A stretch of 64,000 nucleotides of DNA from Streptomyces parvulus. GTDB taxonomy: Bacteria; Actinomycetota; Actinomycetes; Streptomycetales; Streptomycetaceae. The notes under the pieces were generated by a model. That model made no database searches. It worked only from the letters and a program-made list of their open reading frames with translations, and was not told where the DNA came from. A program made the translations under genes and the position numbers. Below, one piece after another: positions 33,931 through 41,979 of this stretch; positions within the stretch are counted from its first letter, which is position 1; each line of letters begins with the position of its first letter. The stretch is taken from positions 248,001-312,000 of the forward strand of contig NZ_BMRX01000005.1 of NCBI RefSeq assembly GCF_014648855.1. Reading direction: 5' to 3'.

Positions 33931-33950
33931 GGAGGACTGGTCGATCCTCC
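33931..33950. promoter_or_regulatory. inverted repeat upstream of the FAH gene
   Basis: GGAGGA-N8-TCCTCC, a perfect 6-bp dyad about 77 bp before the start codon. It is a possible operator; the rest of the 185-bp gap shows no gene. Confidence 0.4.
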
Positions 33951-34039
33951 AAGGTGCCGGTCCACTCCGCAAGACCCGGTTCACGTACTGGACCGTAGCC
34001 TCACCTGCGCGGAAGCCGCACCGGGGCCGCACCGGCGCC

Positions 34040-34753
34040 TCACCGGTACAGGACGGCCCGCTCCACGACGCTCCACGTCGTGCTGGTGACGACGTAGAGC
34101 GCGGCGGCCAGCGGCACGACCGCCACCGTGACGAGGGTGAAGAAGGACATGAACGGCATGACGCCGGTGATCGCCCCGAGCCCCGGCACCCGCTGCCCGC
34201 CCGCCTCCGGCAGCGGCGGCCGGTCGGCCATGGTCCGCCGGGTCAGCCGGTAGCTGACGAGGGCCACCCCGGCGACGAGCACGAACAGCGCGGCGTACAC
34301 GAGCCCCGCGCCGCCGGCCGGCCCGCCGTCGCCGAGCGCGTCGGCCCAGCGCCCGCCGAGCGGCGCCGCGAACAGCCGGTGCGAGAGCAGCGGGTTGGCC
34401 TCGCCGCCGATCGAGGAGCTGGAGAAGAGGTGGTAGAGGAGGAAGAACGCGGGGACCTGGCACAGGCTGGGCAGGCAGCCCGAGAGCGGGGACACCTTCT
34501 CCCGCGTGTGCAGGTCGAGCACGGCCCGCTGGAGCCGCTCGGGGTTCTTCGCGTGCTTGCGGCGCAGTTCGGCGATCTCGGGCTGGAGCGCGGCGCGCGC
34601 CTTCTGGCCCCGGGCGGCGGCCCGGGACAGCGGGTGGACGAGGAGCCGCACGAGCGCGGTGAACAGGACGACGGCGGCCGCGGCGGCCGAGGCGCCGAAG
34701 AACGGCTGGAGCAGGTCGGCGAGGTGCTCGACCAGGCTGGCGAAAACGGACAT
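34040..34753 (-). CDS. YidC/Oxa1-like membrane protein insertase (second copy type)
   Basis: A 237-residue membrane protein. The first core helix carries the groove arginine (Arg36 in LFTALVRLLVHPLS). A charged cytoplasmic hairpin follows (RGQKARAALQPEIAELRRKHAKNPERLQRAV), then CQVPAFFLLYHLFS and further helices. It lacks the long YidC periplasmic domain and the basic tail of the main actinobacterial YidC, which is normally encoded beside rnpA and jag. It is therefore probably an accessory insertase. A small DUF6412-type membrane protein gene precedes it. Confidence 0.85.
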   Translation of the reverse strand: MSVFASLVEHLADLLQPFFGASAAAAAVVLFTALVRLLVHPLSRAAARGQKARAALQPEIAELRRKHAKNPERLQRAVLDLHTREKVSPLSGCLPSLCQVPAFFLLYHLFSSSSIGGEANPLLSHRLFAAPLGGRWADALGDGGPAGGAGLVYAALFVLVAGVALVSYRLTRRTMADRPPLPEAGGQRVPGLGAITGVMPFMSFFTLVTVAVVPLAAALYVVTSTTWSVVERAVLYR

Positions 34754-34861
34754 GGTGGGTGAGCCCTCCGAGGGTCTCGTCGTGCCGGGTTGAGGAGATG
34801 GCGGCATGACGACACGCCCCGCGCGGGGGTGACTTCCGTGGCCTGGGGGGAAGCGGGTGCC

Positions 34862-35185
34862 CTACGCGGCGGTCGCCGGGAGGGCCCGTCCGGGTGCTCG
34901 GGGCCGGCGGCGGCCGCGGGCGTCGGGATCGCGTTGGGGCAGGAAGGCGGTGCGCAGGTCCCGGTCCCTGATGGCCGTGCGCACCCGCGTGGGCGGCACG
35001 GCGGGCGCGCAGCGCGCGGCGATGACGGCGCAGACGGCGAGCGCGGTGGAGACGGCGGCGGTCGCGGCGAGCGCGACGGTCGCGGAGAGGCTGCCGACGT
35101 CGAGGAGCGCGACGGGGAGCAGGACGAGCAGGACCGCGAGAAGGGAGGCGGGAAGGATCCGCGTGACGGCCCGGTCCCGGATCAT
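34862..35185 (-). CDS. DUF6412-type small membrane protein
   Basis: A 107-residue protein with two hydrophobic segments (ILPASLLAVLLVLLPVALL and LAATAAVSTALAVCAVIAA) and an Arg/Pro-rich cytoplasmic tail. GGGGGAG precedes the ATG. It lies 108 bp upstream of the yidC-like gene on the same strand, a pairing I recall from other streptomycetes. Function unknown; a helper of the insertase is possible. Confidence 0.75.
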   Translation of the reverse strand: MIRDRAVTRILPASLLAVLLVLLPVALLDVGSLSATVALAATAAVSTALAVCAVIAARCAPAVPPTRVRTAIRDRDLRTAFLPQRDPDARGRRRPRAPGRALPATAA

Positions 35186-35245
35186 CGGCGACTCCCCCTT
35201 CCCGTAGACGCGTTGGCCCCAGTTATACAGGACCCGGCGCGGCCG

Positions 35246-35812
35246 CTAGGCGGGGTCGGCGGCCGTCGGCTGCTGCTCGCTCTCGAGCGGCTGGAGCAGC
35301 CGGCGCGGTGCGAGCAGCGCCCGGCTGACGGGGTCGGCGGGGTCGGGGTCGAGGCCGGGGCCCGGCCTCATCTCGATGTCGCGTACGGCCACGAGGGTCC
35401 CGCAGGCCGGGCAGGTGTCGTACGGACTCAGCTCGGTGCCGCAGGAGGCGTGCCGGAAAACGCGCATCGGCTGTCCGCCGAGGTGCTCGCGCCCCCAGAT
35501 CCCGAGCGCCCTGAGGGCGGGCCAGAGCGCGATGCCGCGGTCGGTGACGACGTACTCGTCCCGGGGCGGCGCGTCCTGGTACCGGCGCTTCTCCAGGATG
35601 CCCTCGTCGGTGAGGGCCTGGAGACGGCCCGCCAGTACGGCGCGCGGGATGCCGAGGTGGACGAGGAAGTCGTTGTAGCGCCGGACGCCGTAGAGCGCGT
35701 CGCGGATCACCAGCAGCGTCCAGCGCTCGCCGACGATCTCCAGCGCGCGGGCGATCGAGCACTCCTGCGCCGCGTAGTCCTTGCCCAGTGCCATGCCGTC
35801 CACTGTAGTCAC
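35246..35812 (-). CDS. HxlR family transcriptional regulator
   Basis: A 188-residue regulator with the HxlR winged helix (ECSIARALEIVGERWTLLVIRDALYGVRRYNDFLVHLGIPRAVLAGRL region, about residues 15-75) and a C-terminal cysteine cluster (CGTELSPYDTCPACGT) like a small zinc ribbon. I start at the GTG at 35812 after an AGGGCGGG stretch; the ATG at 35794 is possible, and the GTG at 35836 would lie inside the operator. It is divergent from an MFS efflux gene, with two matching dyads between, so it probably represses that transporter and itself. Confidence 0.85.
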   Translation of the reverse strand: MTTVDGMALGKDYAAQECSIARALEIVGERWTLLVIRDALYGVRRYNDFLVHLGIPRAVLAGRLQALTDEGILEKRRYQDAPPRDEYVVTDRGIALWPALRALGIWGREHLGGQPMRVFRHASCGTELSPYDTCPACGTLVAVRDIEMRPGPGLDPDPADPVSRALLAPRRLLQPLESEQQPTAADPA

Positions 35813-35825
35813 TTTTCCCGCCCTT

Positions 35826-35842
35826 GGTTCAGTCACCGAACC
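35826..35842. promoter_or_regulatory. HxlR operator candidate O1
   Basis: GGTTC-N7-GAACC dyad. It shares the 15-mer GTTCASTSACCGAAC (S is C or G) with O2. It covers the region just upstream of the HxlR start. Confidence 0.75.
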
Positions 35843-35865
35843 TGTGGTGTTAGGTTGATGTGTAT

Positions 35866-35884
35866 CAGTTCACTGACCGAACTG
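35866..35884. promoter_or_regulatory. HxlR operator candidate O2
   Basis: CAGTTC-N7-GAACTG dyad, a second copy of the O1 motif. The centres are 41 bp apart, about four helical turns, so both sites face the same side of the DNA. It lies 50 bp before the MFS ATG. Confidence 0.75.
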
Positions 35885-35934
35885 ACACACTCCCGCATCC
35901 ACCCACCGACTCCGGAAGCAGAGGGCGGACAGCC

Positions 35935-37344
35935 ATGACCGACACCGGCACGGACCCGACCACGGCCGTCCTCGCCGAGGACCCGCGCACCGACCACGGC
36001 ACGGAGCGCGCCTCGCCCCCGCACCCCGGCCGCACCCTCGCCCTGACCAGTGCGGGGACCGCCGTGGCCCTGATGACGTACACCGCGCCGATGGTCACGC
36101 TGCCCCAGACCGCCGCCGCTCTGCACACGCCGGTCTCCGCGCAGGCCTGGCTGCTCAACGGCACCCCGCTCGGCCTGGCCGCCCTGCTCCTGGTGGCCGG
36201 CAGCCTGGCCGACGACCACGGGCGCCGCCGGGTCTTCGTCGCCGGCACGCTGGCCCTCGGCGTCACCACGGTGCTCGGCGCGTTCGCGACCACGACGTGG
36301 CTGTTCACCCTGGCCCGGATCGCGCAGGGCGCGTCGGGCGCGGCGCTGCTGGCCAGCAGCCTCGGGCTGCTCGTGCACGCCTTCCCGACCCCCGCGGGCC
36401 GGCTGCGCGCGACCGGCGTGTGGGGTGCCTTCGTGAGCGGCGGCATCGCGGCGGGCCCGCTGGTCGTCGGGGCGATACCCGACTGGCGGGTGGCGTACGG
36501 CGTGCTGGGCGCCGGCGCCCTGGTGGTGGCGGCGCTGGGGGCGCGGGCCCTGTCGGAGTCCCGGTCACCGCGCGGCGGGCGGCCCGACCTCGCCGGAGCG
36601 GTCACGTTCGGACTGGCGCTGGTCGCGCTGGTGGCCGCGCTGACGCTGGGGCGGGAGGGCTGGCTGCGGGCACCGGTGGGGCTGCTGCTGGCGGCCGCCG
36701 TACTGCTGGGCGCCCTCTTCGCGGTGGTGGAGCGCCGGACGGCGACGCCCATGATCGACCTGTCGCTGCTGCGCCGCCCGCGTTTCCTGGCGTCGTCGGC
36801 GGGCGGGCTGTTCACGGGGCTGGCGATGATCGGCCTGTTCAGCTTCCTGCCGGCGCTGCTGCAACAGGCGCTCGGCCTGTCCGCGATGGACACGGCCTGG
36901 CTCCTGCTGGTCTGGTCCGGCGCGTCCTTCGTGGTCTCCCTCCAGGCCCGGCGCATCGCCCACCGCGTCTCCCCGCCCCGGCAACTCGCCGTCGGCTTCG
37001 CCCTGCACGCGGCGGGCGCCCTGTCGATGCTGGGCGCGGTCGAGGCGGGCTCCTGGCACCGGCTGCTGCCCGGCCTGGTCGTGGCGGGCGTGGGCAGCGG
37101 CCTGGTGAACGCCGCGCTGCCGCTGCTCGCGGTGGAGTCGGTCCCGGCGGGACGGGCGGCGATGGGCTCGGGCGCGCAGCAGACGTTCCGGTACATCGGC
37201 TCGTGTGCGGGCGTCGCGCTGACGATCGCCCTCGTGACGTCGGCGGGCGGCGCGGGCCGGGGCACGGACACGGCGCTGTGGGTGTCGGCGGGGCTGGCGG
37301 TGGCGGCGGGCGTGCTGGTGGGGGCGGTGCGGGAGCGGGGGTGA
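35935..37344 (+). CDS. MFS drug efflux transporter (DHA2-like)
   Basis: A 469-residue membrane transporter with 12 to 14 hydrophobic segments and motif A GSLADDHGRRRVFVAG between helices 2 and 3. The LNGTPLGLAALLLVAGSL and GLGVTTVLGAF-type segments match proton-drug antiporters. A 30-residue polar N-terminus precedes helix 1. The ATG at 35935 is used; in-frame upstream codons would start within the operator region. Expression is probably controlled by the divergent HxlR regulator. Confidence 0.87.
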   Translation: MTDTGTDPTTAVLAEDPRTDHGTERASPPHPGRTLALTSAGTAVALMTYTAPMVTLPQTAAALHTPVSAQAWLLNGTPLGLAALLLVAGSLADDHGRRRVFVAGTLALGVTTVLGAFATTTWLFTLARIAQGASGAALLASSLGLLVHAFPTPAGRLRATGVWGAFVSGGIAAGPLVVGAIPDWRVAYGVLGAGALVVAALGARALSESRSPRGGRPDLAGAVTFGLALVALVAALTLGREGWLRAPVGLLLAAAVLLGALFAVVERRTATPMIDLSLLRRPRFLASSAGGLFTGLAMIGLFSFLPALLQQALGLSAMDTAWLLLVWSGASFVVSLQARRIAHRVSPPRQLAVGFALHAAGALSMLGAVEAGSWHRLLPGLVVAGVGSGLVNAALPLLAVESVPAGRAAMGSGAQQTFRYIGSCAGVALTIALVTSAGGAGRGTDTALWVSAGLAVAAGVLVGAVRERG

Positions 37345-37350
37345 GCCCGG

Positions 37351-37507
37351 GGGGGGCGGACGGAGTGGCGGTGCCGGGCTGGGGGGCGGTGCGGGACTGG
37401 GGGGCGGTGCCGGAGTGGGGGGTGCCGGAGTGGGCGCGGGGCGGGGCCGAGCGCGGGGGCGGGGCTGAGCGCGGGGCGGCCGCGGCGCGGGGCGGCGCTG
37501 AGGGGGG
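37351..37507 (+). repeat. G-rich low-complexity intergenic repeats
   Basis: The 263-bp space after the MFS gene holds repeated blocks such as CTGGGGGGCGGTGC (twice), TGGGGGGTGCCGGAG and GAGCGCGGGGCGGGG-like units, with many runs of four or more G. It has no credible reading frame. G-quadruplex formation on the plus strand is plausible. Confidence 0.6.
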
Positions 37508-37607
37508 GCCGGACTGTGGCGGGGCCGGATCGGGCACCCCGCCCGGCACCGGCGTACGCCCTCCGGGCGCCTCACCCTTGTCACCTCTCGGCAGTACGGT
37601 GTCCCCC

Positions 37608-38630
37608 ATGCGCCCCGACACGCCCGCCGAGAACGTCGACCACGCCGCCGAAGCGGCCCGCCTGGAGCGGACCGCCGGCCTCTATCCCGAGGACGCGGAG
37701 GCCCTGCTGCTGCGCGCCGCGGCCCACTTGGAGGTGTCCGGCGACCGCCCCGCCGCGACGAGGCTCTACGACCGCCTGCTGTCCTCCGCCGCCGACTCCC
37801 CCGCGCTGGAGAACCCGTCCCTGGTCCGTGCCCTGAAGGCGTCCAACCTGTGGGAGTACGACCACGAGGCGGAGGCCAGGGCGATCATCGACGGCGTCCG
37901 TGCGGCGGCCCCGCGCGATCCGGCGGCCTGGGTGATCGTGGCCGAGGCCCTGGAGTCCCACGACGAGCTGGAGGCGGCGCACGAGACGTTCACGGAGGGC
38001 GCCCGCCTGCTCGTGGCCGACGGCGCGGAGCCCCCGTACCCGACCCACCCGCTCCTCTACGGCCGCCACCGCGTCCGCCGGATGCTGGGCCTGGACCACG
38101 ACGAGTGGGACGCCCTGGCCGACACCCTGCACTCGATGCCGGTCTCGCTGGACGAGCTGCACGATCCGAAGCGGGTCTGGTCCCTGGGCTCGGACAACCC
38201 GGCGGACCTGGAGGCGGAGATCTCCCGCCTGCGGGCCGAGCTGGGCGCGTACCGGGAGGCCCTGTCCCGCCCGTTCCCGGTGGCGATGCTGCACTGGCCG
38301 GCCGGTGAACTGGCGGAACTGCTGGAGGCGTACCCGGCCCTGGCCGCCGAGTACCCGTCCTACGAGGACCACCTGGCGACGATAGAGGCCGCCCTGCGCG
38401 AACTGGCCTCCTCCGGCACCCCGAACCTGGGCGTGGTCCCGGGCACGGTCCCGTCCTACGAGGCCTTCGCGGCCTCGGAGAGCGCGTCCCCCACCGACCC
38501 GACGCTGCTCCCCCAGTACGCGACGACCCTGGCGGCCCGCGGCCTCGCGGTGACCTGGCCGCCGCAGCGGGGGGCGGCGTGCTGGTGCGGGTCGGGGCGG
38601 ACGTACGGGGAGTGCCACGGGGCGGAGTAG
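37608..38630 (+). CDS. TPR-like protein with C-terminal SEC-C zinc motif
   Basis: A 340-residue soluble protein. Residues 10-130 form TPR-like helical repeats (AARLERTAGLYPEDAEALLLRAAAHLE, ATRLYDRLLSS). A second helical part follows, and the protein ends in CWCGSGRTYGECHG, the SEC-C zinc finger known from SecA and many unrelated proteins. The ATG at 37608 is used; the long open frame upstream runs through the G-rich repeats and the MFS gene and is not protein-like. Function unknown. The stop codon lies in a 29-bp tandem duplication. Confidence 0.85.
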   Translation: MRPDTPAENVDHAAEAARLERTAGLYPEDAEALLLRAAAHLEVSGDRPAATRLYDRLLSSAADSPALENPSLVRALKASNLWEYDHEAEARAIIDGVRAAAPRDPAAWVIVAEALESHDELEAAHETFTEGARLLVADGAEPPYPTHPLLYGRHRVRRMLGLDHDEWDALADTLHSMPVSLDELHDPKRVWSLGSDNPADLEAEISRLRAELGAYREALSRPFPVAMLHWPAGELAELLEAYPALAAEYPSYEDHLATIEAALRELASSGTPNLGVVPGTVPSYEAFAASESASPTDPTLLPQYATTLAARGLAVTWPPQRGAACWCGSGRTYGECHGAE

Positions 38631-38675
38631 TCGTCCCTCGGCGCCCCGGGGCGGAGTAGTCGTCCCTCGGCGCCC
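38618..38675. repeat. 29-bp perfect tandem duplication over the stop codon
   Basis: Bases 38618-38646 are repeated exactly at 38647-38675, each copy including GCGGAGTAGTCGTCC. The first copy holds the stop of the SEC-C gene; the second is non-coding. The exact identity points to a recent slippage event. Confidence 0.9.
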
Positions 38676-38689
38676 GGGGGCGGGGCGGG

Positions 38690-39472
38690 TCAGGCGTCGT
38701 CGCGGTAACGGGACGCGAGGTCGGTGCCCTGGCCCCGGAAGGCGGCGAGGTCCGCGCTGAAGACGTCCTCCAGGAGCCGGCGGTCCTCGACCCCGGGCGC
38801 GCTGACGGTCTCGCCCAGCTCCAGTCCGCGCAGGGCGCCGGTGACGACGTCGTCGGCGCTCATGCGGGGGACGCCGGAGAGGTCCATGCCCTGCACGGAG
38901 TGGAACTCGGTGGCCACGACGCCGGGGCACACCACGTGGACGCGGACCCCGGAGTCCTCCACCTCGGCGGCGAGCGTCTGGGACATCGCCACCAGGTGGG
39001 CGAGGGCACCGGCGTAGACGGCGCGGCGGGGCATCTGCTCCTTGCCGGCGGGGCCGGAGAAGGCGATCATCCCGGCGACGTTCACGATGGTGCCGCCGCC
39101 CCGCCGCAGCATGCCGCCGACGGCGGCGCGCATGAGCTGCGTGGGGGCGAGGACCTTGACGTTCACCAGTTCCCGGGCCTTGTCGGCGGGCAGCTCGGCC
39201 AGCGGCATGTAGTGGGCGACCCCCGCGTTGTTGACGAGGACGTCGAGGGGTTCGTCGGCGCAGTACGCCGACACCGCGTCGATCCCGGCCTCGGTGGACA
39301 GGTCGGCGGCGACCGTACGCACGCCGACCTCGGGATGCGCGGCGGCGAACTCGGCGAGGCGGTCCTCCCGGCGGCCGACGACGATCAGGTCGTAGCCGTC
39401 CGCGGCGTACCGCTCCGCGAAGGCCCGGCCGATGCCGGAGGTCGCGCCGGTGACGAGGGCGAGCTTGCTCAT
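38690..39472 (-). CDS. short-chain dehydrogenase/reductase with altered active site
   Basis: A 260-residue SDR fold: cofactor motif TGATSGIG (8-15) and NNAG (81-84), with Arg34-Arg35 after the second strand suggesting NADP(H). The catalytic residues are changed: the usual Ser is Gly134 (VNVAGMIAF) and the YxxxK lysine is Leu157 (VYAGALAHL), while Tyr153 remains. Either it uses another serine (Ser139) and no lysine, or it has lost classical activity. It is divergent from an MmyB-type XRE regulator, the usual arrangement of a regulator with its SDR target. Confidence 0.85.
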   Translation of the reverse strand: MSKLALVTGATSGIGRAFAERYAADGYDLIVVGRREDRLAEFAAAHPEVGVRTVAADLSTEAGIDAVSAYCADEPLDVLVNNAGVAHYMPLAELPADKARELVNVKVLAPTQLMRAAVGGMLRRGGGTIVNVAGMIAFSGPAGKEQMPRRAVYAGALAHLVAMSQTLAAEVEDSGVRVHVVCPGVVATEFHSVQGMDLSGVPRMSADDVVTGALRGLELGETVSAPGVEDRRLLEDVFSADLAAFRGQGTDLASRYRDDA

Positions 39473-39541
39473 GTGGGGTTCCTGTCGATGCCGATGCCCG
39501 GCGCGACGGCCGGCGAGTGCGGGACGTCTCCCACCCTCGCC

Positions 39542-39585
39542 CCGGGGAGTGCACCGAGCCAGTTCCCCACGCGTCCGGGGGAGTG
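39542..39585. promoter_or_regulatory. two direct repeats in the SDR/XRE divergent promoter
   Basis: CCGGGGAGTG (39542-39551) and CCGGGGGAGTG (39575-39585) lie 33 bp apart in the 157-bp divergent region. Candidate binding sites for the XRE regulator. Confidence 0.45.
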
Positions 39586-39629
39586 ACAGGACCCCCTCTC
39601 CCGGCCCGGAGTCGGCCTAGCGTGGACGT

Positions 39630-40469
39630 ATGAACGAGCAGCCGAATCTGCTGGGCGAGTTCCTGCGCGCGCGGCGCGAGCTGGTGACCCCCGAGGAGGC
39701 CGGCATCCCCGTCAGGGGCGTGCGCCGGGTGCCGGGGCTGCGTCGCGAGGAGGTGGCGATGCTGGCGGGCATCAGCGCCGACTACTACCTCCGCCTGGAG
39801 CGGGGCCGGGACCGCAGGCCGTCCCTCCAGGTCCTCGAAGCGCTCGCCGGGGTGCTGCGCCTGGACGACGACACCCGCGCCCACCTCGTCGGCCTGGCCG
39901 CCGACCGCCCCCGCGGCACCCGGCGCGGGCGCGGGCGCGGTCGCGGTCGCAGGGAGGCGGTGCCGCCCAGCACGGCCCGGTTCGTCGAGCTGCTGCCGGT
40001 CCCCGCCTTCGTCGAGGGCCGCCACCTAGACGTCCTCGCGGCCAACCCCCTGGCCGCCGCACTCTCCCCGCGCCTGATCACGGGCGGCAACCGGCTCCGC
40101 GACGTGTTCCTGGACCCCGACGAACAGAGCCTCTTCCCCGACTGGGAGAGAGCCGCGGCGGCCCTCGTCGCCGGCTTCCGGGAAGCGGTCGGCCCGGACA
40201 CGGACGACCCCCGGTGCGTGGAGCTGGTCGGAGAGCTGTCGCTGGCCAGCCCGCTCTTCCGCCGACTCTGGGCCCGCCACGACGTACGCCCCCGCGGCAG
40301 CGCCACGGTCCTCTTCCGCCACCCCCAGGTCGGCGACCTCACCCTCAGCCGCGAGAAGCTCCACATCACGGACACGGACGGGATGATGCTGGTCGCGTTC
40401 CACGCGGCGCGGGGTTCGCGGGACGCGGAGCGGTTGGCGCTGCTGGGAGCGGCTTCGGCGGGGCGGTGA
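39630..40469 (+). CDS. XRE family regulator with MmyB-like ligand domain
   Basis: A 279-residue regulator. The helix-turn-helix covers about residues 8-80 (LGEFLRARRELVTPEEAG...RRVPGLRREEVAMLAGISADYYLRLERGRD), the exact pattern of the MmyB group. An Arg/Gly run (RGTRRGRGRGRGRR) links to the PAS-like MmyB domain (VELLPVPAFVEGRHLDVLAANPLAAAL), which binds fatty-acid-like ligands in known members. These regulators usually control an adjacent divergent oxidoreductase, here the SDR. It is the last clearly core gene before the AT-richer island. Confidence 0.88.
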   Translation: MNEQPNLLGEFLRARRELVTPEEAGIPVRGVRRVPGLRREEVAMLAGISADYYLRLERGRDRRPSLQVLEALAGVLRLDDDTRAHLVGLAADRPRGTRRGRGRGRGRREAVPPSTARFVELLPVPAFVEGRHLDVLAANPLAAALSPRLITGGNRLRDVFLDPDEQSLFPDWERAAAALVAGFREAVGPDTDDPRCVELVGELSLASPLFRRLWARHDVRPRGSATVLFRHPQVGDLTLSREKLHITDTDGMMLVAFHAARGSRDAERLALLGAASAGR

Positions 40470-41008
40470 CGGGGGACGAGCCGGATGGCGCCCGGCTCCA
40501 TCGAGATGGACGCCCGCCCCCGCAGCCCCTGGAAGGCCAAGATGCGCACACCGGACGGCGCGGAGCCCTCTCATCGGCTCCTACACCGAGGCCACCAAGA
40601 ACTAACCCCTACCCATCGGTTGGACTTCCCCGGCCACCCGATCAAGCGACGGTGCTCTGCCACCTCGTGGAACAGGACCCTTACAACGCTGCTCATCCTT
40701 AGCCAGACCTGCGGCTCGGTAGAGGAACGGGAGACAAGAGGGAGGTTGCTGGACGGAATCGATAGGCCCTTAGGAAGCCGGACGAACCTTTATGCGCCCC
40801 GAGGCGGGCGGCCTTCAGAGGCCACCCTTCGTCCGCGTTCTCACCAACAGCGTTCGGCCCACGCATTGTTGCCCCATGCCACCAACGGTAGCCTGCCTGT
40901 TGACTGTTGATGGCAACGCCTGGGTGATACGCGGAGTGACTACCTCATCCCGCAGGGAGCTGCTGCACAGTCGAGAGAAGGTATCGACTAGCGTGGAAGA
41001 GTTTCTTC
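40470..41008. other. gene-free junction at the left edge of the accessory island
   Basis: The stretch of 539 bp shifts from high GC to the mixed composition of the island. Its open frames are short, overlap each other and lack ribosome sites. A short piece reads IGSYTEATKN before a stop near 40605, like a degraded coding end, but nothing upstream continues it. No tRNA or clear attachment repeat was found. The only useful signal is a promoter-like pair at 40866-40894. Confidence 0.5.
40866..40894 (+). promoter_or_regulatory. putative promoter for the 79-residue protein
   Basis: TTGTTG (40866-40871), 17 bp, TAGCCT (40889-40894), about 115 bp before the start codon. The match is moderate. Confidence 0.35.
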
Positions 41009-41248
41009 ATGGCCTTGATCAAAGAGTTTCAATCCGTTTCCTCTGAATCGCAGAGGCTGCACGGCCCAGTGACCTGTGGCCATCGCACCTTCACTACGGA
41101 CGGTCGACGCATCCTGCAACTGGATACGTACGGATCCGCAGAACGGGTGATCCCTGACAAGATCAGCCAAAGCATTCAACTTGACGCGGACTCAGCCCGT
41201 GAACTACTCAAGATTATTACGGAGTCTTTCCCCGACATCACCCCCTAA
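41009..41248 (+). CDS. conserved 79-residue protein of accessory regions
   Basis: A small soluble protein, MALIKEFQSVSSESQRLHGP..., with a GHRTFTTDGRRILQLDTYGS core and the end SARELLKIITESFPDITP. I recognise the pattern as a family of about 75-80 residues that recurs in Streptomyces and is often found beside restriction or abortive-infection genes; some copies carry misleading names. GGAAGAG precedes the ATG. It faces the HEPN-DUF262 pair across a shared hairpin. Function unknown; possible roles are an immunity or accessory part of that module. Confidence 0.75.
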   Translation: MALIKEFQSVSSESQRLHGPVTCGHRTFTTDGRRILQLDTYGSAERVIPDKISQSIQLDADSARELLKIITESFPDITP

Positions 41249-41278
41249 CAGTACAACTGGCGCCAAGATCCTCGCAGA

Positions 41279-41314
41279 AGCGCCCTGGAGCAAGTAGACC
41301 GCGCACAGGGCGCT
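41279..41314. terminator. bidirectional hairpin between the small gene and the HEPN gene
   Basis: A perfect 9-bp stem, AGCGCCCTG (41279-41287) with 41306-41314, an 18-nt loop and an AT-rich tail (GAATTATATTC). It lies between convergent genes. Confidence 0.7.
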
Positions 41315-41353
41315 CTGAATTATATTCGAACCAGGGTCGCGGAAACGAAAGAA

Positions 41354-41968
41354 TCAGAGGCGCGACATCACTGCGTCTACCGCGCGAAATCCTTCGCGTA
41401 TTTGCCTGACTGTCTTCAACTCGTGCTGAGGGTCCGGCCGCACCTGCATCTTCGCGCCCTTGTGGGCCGCCTCCCCCCGGGATGTGGCCCAGGCGTCTGT
41501 CACACCCACCCACGTGGAGTCAATTTCACCTTCCTGCACTCCGACCGACATGAGGATTCGCAGCAGGTTCTTTTCCTTTATTCCATGATTCTGCGTCCTA
41601 ACATAGCGATTTAGATCGTTCTTCGCATGCTCTACACGCGTCGAAAGATCGGGAAACTTCTTCTTATGATTCAGGTCAGCTATAGATCCCGGAATAGGGT
41701 GACTCGTCTCGGCATGGGTGACCAGGGCCAGCAAACAGGTCGACATCACCCCGTTCGCCTTCCAGCGCTTAAAGGCGGCATTGGCTACTTCTATGGCCCG
41801 ATCCTCTATAAAAGACTCAAACTCGGCATGCGTGAGCACCCGGAACGCTCTCGTGCGTTCATATATTCGTGGCGCATAGAACCCAGTGGGCTCGAATTCG
41901 CGCGGAAGGAGATGAGTACGGAGTTCGGTCACCCTACGAGAAAGCTCCCGGTAGCGAGCTGACGGCAT
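41354..41968 (-). CDS. HEPN domain ribonuclease, RiboL-PSP (MAE_28990-like) type
   Basis: A 204-residue, mostly helical protein. The active-site signature RxxxxH of HEPN nucleases is present as R164-GEAA-H169 in ATSRGEAAHKGAK. The first helix has HAEFESFIEDRAIEVANAAFKRW, the acidic and hydrophobic pattern of the RiboL-PSP HEPN group. HEPN proteins are RNases that act as toxins in defence systems. The ATG at 41968 lies 12 bp after the DUF262 stop, and the ribosome site GGAG overlaps that stop, so its synthesis depends on DUF262 translation. A longer frame upstream would overlap DUF262 and has no ribosome site. Codon usage is AT-richer than in neighbouring core genes, as expected of a transferred gene. 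Confidence 0.82.
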   Translation of the reverse strand: MPSARYRELSRRVTELRTHLLPREFEPTGFYAPRIYERTRAFRVLTHAEFESFIEDRAIEVANAAFKRWKANGVMSTCLLALVTHAETSHPIPGSIADLNHKKKFPDLSTRVEHAKNDLNRYVRTQNHGIKEKNLLRILMSVGVQEGEIDSTWVGVTDAWATSRGEAAHKGAKMQVRPDPQHELKTVRQIREGFRAVDAVMSRL

Positions 41969-41979
41969 TCTACGTACTC

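Noticed and set aside
40485..40910. Frame of 141 codons at the island junction
   Set aside because: It has no ribosome site, codon pattern or recognisable motif and overlaps other equally long frames.
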